Source: Brachionus manjavacas (taxonomy: Eukaryota > Rotifera > Eurotatoria > Ploima > Brachionidae). From it: 64,000 bases of DNA. Numbering within the stretch: the first letter of the stretch is position 1; each line of letters starts with the position of its first letter. Location of the stretch: assembly GCA_019054805.1 (NCBI GenBank), contig JAHQIY010000001.1, positions 4,602,501 to 4,666,500 on the forward strand, given 5' to 3'. Positions 58,201 to 64,000 of this stretch are shown in pieces. The notes below the pieces were generated by a model. The model had not been told where the DNA came from and did not search any database. It saw only the letters and a program-made list of their open reading frames with translations. A program made the translations under genes and the position numbers.

Positions 58201-60439
58201 AGCTTCTGTGCGCTTTAACATTCCATATTCGACATTTAACGACCGAATCAATGAAAAGTACAAAAGACCTGCAAATGGTAAAGGTGCTAACCCATGGATC
58301 CCTATATTTTTGAAACGCTTTTAGTTGAAGTGATCAAACAATTAGCTGATTGGGGTCATGGTATTAAATTTGCTAGCATTAGAAACTTTGTGAAACACTA
58401 TTTCAGCAAATAAAGAGAAAACGTCAACAAAAAAAACGAGGATTAAAAGAAAGTACGGTGCAGTTTTGACTGAGAATCAAGTTTTGAAACAATTAGAAGC
58501 TGAAGAGGCAAAAAAGTTGAACAAAAAGAGGAAAAAAGTGACAATAATCAGTGATGAAGAAGATGAAGAAGAGTCTGAAATTGAAATATCTCCACTGAAC
58601 GACCAAAAAAGTTGTTTCAAATGTAAAACAGTATTTGGAAAAGTCAAAACAAATCATAACAAATGGATTTCTTGTGAGAAATGTAACAATTGGTCTTGTG
58701 GGAAATGCCTTCCAAGAGGCTTTGATTTAACTATGGAATTTTTTTGTTCAAAAAAGTGTTCTAAATAGATAAATTTTGTTTTTAAAATAGGATACATATA
58801 TTTTCTTATACTTTTTTTATGTATTTTAATTGCTTGAATTTATGTAATTCACGGATATACTCCAAAGTAAGCGATGAAACGTTAATGAAAGATCTTATTT
58901 TATTTTAACTATAACTTTTGAACCGTTCTTTTATTTTAAATAAAGTTTTTTTTAAATTAAAGACAATATTCTCTTTTATTATTTTATATTTTTTTCGAAA
59001 AAAAAATAAATCTCACAACTAATTAGCGATTAAATAAAAGATCCACGGTTTTACCCCGATTGACTATATTGTACATTTTAAAATTTTAAAAAATTTTATG
59101 AACAAAATTAAATATTTTAATCTAAGAAAAAAAAACCAAACAAATGTAAAATATTTTAAGCAAAAAAAAAATCTTTATAAAATGTAATTTCCAAATCGAA
59201 CACTTTAATTTCGATAAAAATTAAATTTTTAGCAGTGCAGGTAACCTTATATAAATTAAATTTATTTTAAAATAGATAAAGGTAAATTTAAACAAGTGAA
59301 GTTTAATTAGTGATAAAAGTAGGTTTTTTTTTCCAAAGTGTCTAGAGATTTGAGATCTGAAAAACTTGCCCAAGAGTGATAATATAAAAAAATGTGTTAT
59401 TAGAATATTTTTTCTAATAAAGAACCATTACCTGTTATGTATTTGGCTAACAATAAGAAAAAATTCTTCCTGAGAGTCAATAAAATCGAGAATTTTCTCA
59501 TAAACACCATCTAATTTATGGATATTATTTTGTAAGTATTCTTCATTGATGAACTGGTCAAGGTAAGGCTCGACCACATACTGAGTGTACAACTGTTCGG
59601 CATGCTTTTCTTTGCCTAACAAAGAATAACTTTTGAGCACATGCTTTAATTGTTGTTTGTTGTCCGAAAAGGATATTTTGTCCCAATTGGTAACACAGTC
59701 TATGAACAAATCTCGCATGATATTCTCCAATACTTGACTTAACTTGTCAATGTCCTGTGTCAAAATGGTCGACTTGTCTTCTCCAGCACAGATGCTTAGT
59801 GAATTCTTAAGCTGACAAAACTCAAATGCAATTCTTTGGACATGGTCTCCATTTATCTTTCTTTACACAAAATACATCAAGACATTTAGCATTAGCTTAG
59901 CTTTAACTTACTGAGAGGCATTTGGGTTTCCTATCATTTCATTAGTGACCTTTAGAGAGCGTTGCCAATTCATCAAAAGCTTAAGAACAATCCTTCTCTT
60001 TTCGATTAGAAGTTTTTCATTTAATTTCGACATTATGTGTCCTATTTCAGAGTCCAAGGAACTCCTAACACTGTCCACATCGGATTTAATGCTGTCCAAA
60101 GGAGTCTTTAAGTCATTTATTACTTTTTCCAAATCGACTAAGTTGGTAGACAAGTTAACAAAATCGGGATAGTCTTTGTTAATCAAATCGCTCATTGACA
60201 TTTCGAGAACTTTTAAAAATATTGCCAAATCATCACGCAAGCGTTCCAAAGAGTATTCTTTTTTGTAGTGAGAAACAAACGCATCGACATCGAAGTTTTT
60301 CTGGTCATTACTCAAAATTAAAATTGGGAAAAGGAAAAATTTAAATGACGCTTACTGCGTAGAAGACGTCTTTCGGAAAACAAATACTGCTTTCAAAGTT
60401 GTGTAAATACTGACCCGTGGATTTTATGCTCTCTGACAT
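55236..60439 (-). CDS. COG2: conserved oligomeric Golgi complex subunit 2 (COG2), 4 exons, 746 aa
   Basis: Exons 60439-60356, 60300-59912, 59860-59432 and 56574-55236; all junctions are GT-AG and keep phase. The join of exons 1 and 2 gives FPKDVFYA then KNFDVDAFV, the same spacing as in human COG2. Exon 2 carries LINKDYPDFVNLSTNLVDLE, the most conserved part of the N-terminal helical region. The exon 4 start after TTTTTAAG (residues SGSSEDNK) was chosen because it alone keeps the phase and matches the human sequence before FDFLINSVW. Later landmarks: KKWPIQVYYQIRFQEI, FWKLNLQIINRYTSF, PRLYRRTNRDRP and MEDSLKKL. Length equals the human protein (738 aa). COG2 belongs to lobe A of the Golgi tether for retrograde vesicles. 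Intron 3 (2.86 kb) contains a transposon remnant. Confidence 0.92.
56640..58099. other. COG2 intron 3 and flank, no gene seen
   Basis: Intronic on the minus strand. AT-rich with no exon-like block; the minus frame at 57102-57317 is low-complexity. Confidence 0.5.
58100..58768 (+). pseudogene. internally deleted pogo/Tigger-like transposase remnant
   Basis: From ATG 58100 a psq-type helix-turn-helix is encoded (YSEETLQIAIAEIEAKKLNK then FNIPYSTFNDRINEKY). At about 58300 the frame shifts, and the next frame carries YIFETLLVEVIKQLADWGHG and SIRNFVKHYFSK, the usual second DNA-binding part. A stop follows, and the third frame (about 58430-58768) begins KTRIKRKYGAVLTENQVLKQ, continues through a Lys/Glu-rich linker and ends in a PHD-like zinc-binding segment (CFKCKTVFG, WISCEKCNNWSCGKC, FFCSKKC). 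The whole DDE catalytic domain between them is missing. It lies antisense in intron 3 of COG2. The zinc-finger frame is intact, so exaptation cannot be excluded, but decay is more likely. Confidence 0.75.
58769..59431. other. COG2 intron 3, remainder
   Basis: AT-rich intronic sequence between the transposon remnant and COG2 exon 3. No terminal inverted repeat for the remnant could be matched with the other side. Confidence 0.45.
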
Positions 60440-61410
60440 TTTTTTATAAAAATTTTTTGTTTAAAAAAATTTTGTGAATTTTTAATTTTGCTATTATTTG
60501 ACGTGGTTTAAAAATTATAATTTTGTTTTAATTTCAAAATTAAATTTACTTAAAAATAAAATTTGCATTTGTTTTAAATTCAAATTATTGAAAAATAAGT
60601 TTTAGAAAAATAAAAACAAAATATCAAATATGTCAGACTTTATTTCTTTTAATCAAAAAAAGATTTATCTTATAATTTACTAATAAATTTATGTTTCTTG
60701 TTTTCTTTTTAAAATTGATTTAAATATTTTTCATTTGAATGGTTACAACCATTCAGACTAATGATTTTGCGATGAACCCAAATCAGGTGGCAAATAAATA
60801 TATTTTTAAGCGAATATTTTCATTAAATGAGATACCTTAAATAATGCCAAAATAATTTAATTTTAGTAATTAATTCCTATTTGAAATATTCTTTCTTAAA
60901 TTTTCCAGAAAATCTTTTAAAGAACTAAAATTGCGAAATTTTACCGAAAATTACAAAAAAATAATTAAGAGAAATAATTTTTAATCATTACTAGAATCTA
61001 TTAAAATTCCTCACAAACAACCATGGGATTAAATAATTTGAAAAGTAATTTTTTCCCTTAAAAAAGTTTAAAAATAATTTAATTTAAAAAGTTTGCTTTT
61101 AAAAAATAAACAAATGAAAATAAAATGAAAGAAAAAAATTTAATCCAATTTCAGAATCTTCATTACTTTCTTTTTCCTCGGGCAGACTTATCTCACCAAA
61201 TGTTAATTCTTTACTATACAGACAACCATCAACCTTTTGGTCAAACGATTGCCAACAGATGGGGAATAGAATTTAAGAGATTAAGGCTAAAAGTTGTTGA
61301 TAATTGTTCTCCAAAGAACCCTTTTTTATCTGATTTTAGATCCCTATTTTTTGAGATAAAAGTTGAAATTAATCTTATTTTTTTTTGTTGCATGACATGA
61401 TTGTTTTTTT
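60440..61410. other. COG2 upstream region and intergenic
   Basis: The first 100-200 bases after 60439 must hold the COG2 promoter. A plus-strand frame 61125-61400 (91 codons) has an ordinary composition from about 61160 to 61340 (for example HQMLILYYTDNHQPFGQ and NRWGIEFKRLRLKVVDN). I do not recognise it; it may be a decayed element next to the MITE. Confidence 0.4.
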
Positions 61411-61765
61411 GGGGTTATGAAGTTCGTTTCAATTCGATCTTCTCAATTCAGAAAAATTTGAATAACTATTTTACTAAAAGAGATAATTTAGTTCTGTTAA
61501 AGGCTTAATTGTAAGCAAATTTTCTTAATGCATTAAAATAAGTTTGCAAAGTACTCTGAAATTTTCTGTATTTTGCACGCCATTTAAAAGTATTCCAATC
61601 AAGCGTGTAATTACATTGCAGAGTTTTTACAGAGATTTATATTTGGATTAAGCAAAGTTGCTTAACCATTAAGCATTTTACAGAACTAAATTATCTCTTT
61701 TAGTAAAAAAAAATTCAAATTTTTCTGAATTGAAACGATCGAATTGAAATGAACTTCCCAACCCC
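61411..61765. mobile_element. MITE with long terminal inverted repeats (355 bases)
   Basis: The left end GGGGTTATGAAGTTCGTTTC and the inverted right end GGGGTTGGGAAGTTCATTTC begin inverted repeats of about 90 bases. The inner parts (TACTAAAAGAGATAATTTAG and TTCTGT) are almost identical. Flanks TGTTTTTTT (61402-61410) and TGTTATTTT (61766-61774) look like a 9-base target duplication with one change. There is no coding content. Long TIRs and an 8-9 base duplication suggest a Mutator-like or hAT-like parent, which is not in the window. Confidence 0.8.
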
Positions 61766-61774
61766 TGTTATTTT

Positions 61775-63362
61775 CCAGAAAAGTCTTCTTGAAAGTGGAT
61801 TTTTTTCAATCTTACTAACAACGTCTTTTTTGAATTCAAATATTTTCAACTCAGATGTCAACTGCTTAAATTTTTTTCATTCATCGGTTGAAATACTAAG
61901 ATTTCTTAAGTCCTCAGGAATTTAATATTGATTACTTCCAATTATTTTTAAATATTAGAATATTTCTTCAACTTTCTAGTTAGCTTTTTTTTTTAAAAAG
62001 TTTACAACACTAATGACTTTTCTAAAGAGATGAACACCCAAGGTAGTTCCGAAATAAGGCCTTGATAAATTTTCTTTTTTTGTTATTTTTCTTTATTTGT
62101 TTTTCTATTGGGATTTTGTTAATAATTCAATTTTTTCTAACTTGAATTTAATTAAATTAATTTACGAATAAATTTAAGACTGTAAGAGAATGGAGTAATT
62201 AAGTGAATTATTTGATTGAACAACTTTGTAGGCTACCATTTGGAGTAGGCAATTTTTTTACATCTTTCGTGAATAGTTTCTAAGTTATATTGATTAAGCA
62301 ATTGGCTATTTGAGAGGCGCATATTAAAATTTTGGGATTGTTCTAAGAGCATTTGTTAACCCCTTATTTTGTTCGCTATTTAATAAAAATTTTTCAAAAA
62401 ATTAATAAAATTTAATTCACACTTTTTAAAATTAATTAACTAATGTTAAGTAATCGATCAATTTTGAATATTTTGACTAAAAACACTGTATCAATGTCTT
62501 CTTAATTTATTTGAGAGGTAAAACTTAAACCCCGTCAAACCTCATTTGTAAAACTCCAAAACTACCATTGTATTTCTGAAAATTATTTTATATCTATTTG
62601 TAATTTAGTGAAGATCTTTAGTGGATTTGTAGACAAATTTTATTTGTGCCCTTTAAAATTTCTTTTAATTTACTATTTAGATTCTTTTTTACTTCTTTTT
62701 ACCTGTTCTTTCAAAAATTTTGGTCAAAATAGCCAAAAATTTTAAGCTATTTTGACGCAAAAATTTTTCAAAAAATACTCCGATCTACCATAAATTTTGA
62801 TGTTTTACTGTATTAATTTTATTCAATAATTTTTGAAATTAATATGTTTAATTTTTAAAAAATTTCCTAAATTTTCAGTAATTCAAATATTTTTGTAATT
62901 TTTTTGGAAAAAAAACTCAAAAAAATCCTAAATCAATTGCTAAAATTTAATTATAAAATATAAAAAGCCTTTTAACCACCACACAGTGATTTAGAATCAC
63001 TATATTACAAGTAAACTTTGCAAAAAACATTATTCGTTAAAGTTCATTTTTTTTGTAAATTCTTAAAAATAAAGATTCAACCATTATTCTCTACTGAAAA
63101 TCTAAACTTTTGAAAAAAAATTAAGTCTCTTATTTATTTATTTCCTGAAGTATGCTTTTTTGAAATTTGGCCTGAAATTTAATTAAAATTTTTGTTAAAG
63201 TTTGAACTGTGATATTTAAGGATTAATCTAAAATTGATTCAAAATTTTATTATATTCTTATAAAGCAAATCTTATACTATAAACAAAGCTTAAAAAATAC
63301 AAATCTGTTGTAAATGAATTCAGGCAGAAATTTTTGCCGGGCTAAATCCCTGTGTTCCATTT
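61775..63362. other. intergenic desert
   Basis: AT-rich. A small GC-richer piece just left of 63362 belongs to the 3' end of the TIR gene. No gene, RNA or repeat recognised. Confidence 0.5.
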
Positions 63363-64000
63363 TTATTTAAGTTCGATTAATTTTTTAAGACAAAAAGTAA
63401 ATTTTAGCATTGAGTGTGCATCTATTTGATTGCTGTTTAATAATTGAAAATAAAATTCCGGTGCATCACGTCTCATTTCGTACAACTGCTGCAGAATTGT
63501 TCCATCAGATATATTTATCTTATCTAAAATAAGAATATCTATTTGATTAAGATCAAACCATTCTTCGACTTTAGCCCGATCCCATGTTTCAATTGAACAT
63601 TTTTCCATGCTTTCACTTGCATTTTTTGGTCCATTTTCCCCTGAAATTGTGACCAAACTATCAAGCTCATGCTTAAGCCTTTTGATGCATTCTCCAAAAG
63701 AATATTTGGTAAAGTTAACATTCATTTTATCTTTTTGTATGATCCCAAGCCAGCCTTGCACATTCTCATAGCCTTTCTGCATTATTAAAGGAATTATTGG
63801 CTTTCCGAGACGAAAGGCGTATGTGGCCTCAGCTTGACAAAATTCGGACAACCGATATTTTTCGGTAATACAAATTAGCACACAAAAGCTCATTTCAACC
63901 GCCTTTGCCATCGAGTCCAGACTAGAGCCATGGATTCTCTCAACATCTATCCAAACCTTTAGGCCCATTTTTTCAAGCTCTTTTTTTATTCTCAGACACA
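63363..64000 (-). CDS. TIR-domain protein with C-terminal SAM-like domain (5' end outside window)
   Basis: Open on the minus strand from the window edge (64000) to the stop at 63363, 212 codons. The frame upstream of ATG 63968 reads CLRIKKELEK, typical TIR sequence, so that Met is internal and the gene continues beyond the window. TIR landmarks: GLKVWIDVERIHGSSLDSMA, FCVLICITEKY, then SEFCQAEATYAF, where the Glu sits at the position of the catalytic Glu of NAD-cleaving TIRs, and GKPIIPLIMQKGYENVQGWL. After a linker, a helical SAM-like domain begins TWDRAKVEEWFDLNQID. The order TIR then SAM is the reverse of SARM1. Such proteins occur in invertebrates, often as expanded families, and are thought to act in innate immunity or NAD signalling. 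Activity here is an inference. Confidence 0.85.
   Translation of the reverse strand, partial: CLRIKKELEKMGLKVWIDVERIHGSSLDSMAKAVEMSFCVLICITEKYRLSEFCQAEATYAFRLGKPIIPLIMQKGYENVQGWLGIIQKDKMNVNFTKYSFGECIKRLKHELDSLVTISGENGPKNASESMEKCSIETWDRAKVEEWFDLNQIDILILDKINISDGTILQQLYEMRRDAPEFYFQLLNSNQIDAHSMLKFTFCLKKLIELK

Noticed and set aside
60301..60315. COG2 start at the beginning of the exon 2 open frame
   Set aside because: The frame there has no ATG, and the true N-terminus (MSESIKSTGQ) lies in an upstream exon at 60439-60356 joined by proper splice sites.

Overview
The window is animal nuclear DNA that is very AT-rich (most of it looks roughly three-quarters A+T). Coding sequence is sparse, splice sites are canonical GT-AG and several introns are short. 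The recognisable genes are metazoan: a SIX4/5-class homeobox gene, a TGF-beta-superfamily ligand, a Kirrel/SYG-1/nephrin-type immunoglobulin adhesion protein, COG2, GPATCH3, a CCDC81-like HU-domain protein, a rhodopsin-like GPCR and a TIR protein with a SAM-like tail. The base composition, compact genes, GPCR style and TIR protein suggest a small protostome; a monogonont rotifer such as Brachionus is my best guess. That is an inference, not a proof.

Layout. 0-7 kb holds two convergent small genes (CCDC81-like on +, GPATCH3 on -) bracketed by non-LTR retrotransposon debris. On the left a 5'-truncated LINE sits inside one copy of a duplicated repeat, and the other copy at 6.2-6.7 kb preserves the empty site. 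On the right one old LINE copy is split by two insertions of a second LINE family. 9.9-11.3 kb is the TGF-beta ligand (-). 16.8-22.4 kb is the Kirrel-like gene (-, four exons). 22.4-46 kb is a gene-poor desert with tRNA-Ile(UAU) with intron, tRNA-Val(AAC), tRNA-Pro(CGG) copies, two decayed Tc1/mariner copies, LINE 3' tails and low-copy repeats. 46.5-47.5 kb is the intronless SIX gene, a striking GC-rich island. 51.4-54.2 kb has three more tRNA-Pro genes and the GPCR. 55.2-60.4 kb is COG2 (-, four exons), with a pogo-like transposon remnant in its third intron. 61.4-61.8 kb is a MITE with long inverted repeats. The right edge cuts the TIR gene (-).

The genes do not form one pathway: this is an ordinary stretch of animal genome. 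The points worth a second look are the nested and dated LINE insertions, five identical dispersed tRNA-Pro genes, the recurring hairpin-plus-TGAATAAA retroelement tail, the long-TIR MITE, the GC contrast of the SIX gene, the unusual Ig4 insert of the Kirrel-like protein, and the TIR-SAM-like protein. I saw no CRISPR array, operon or viral genome.
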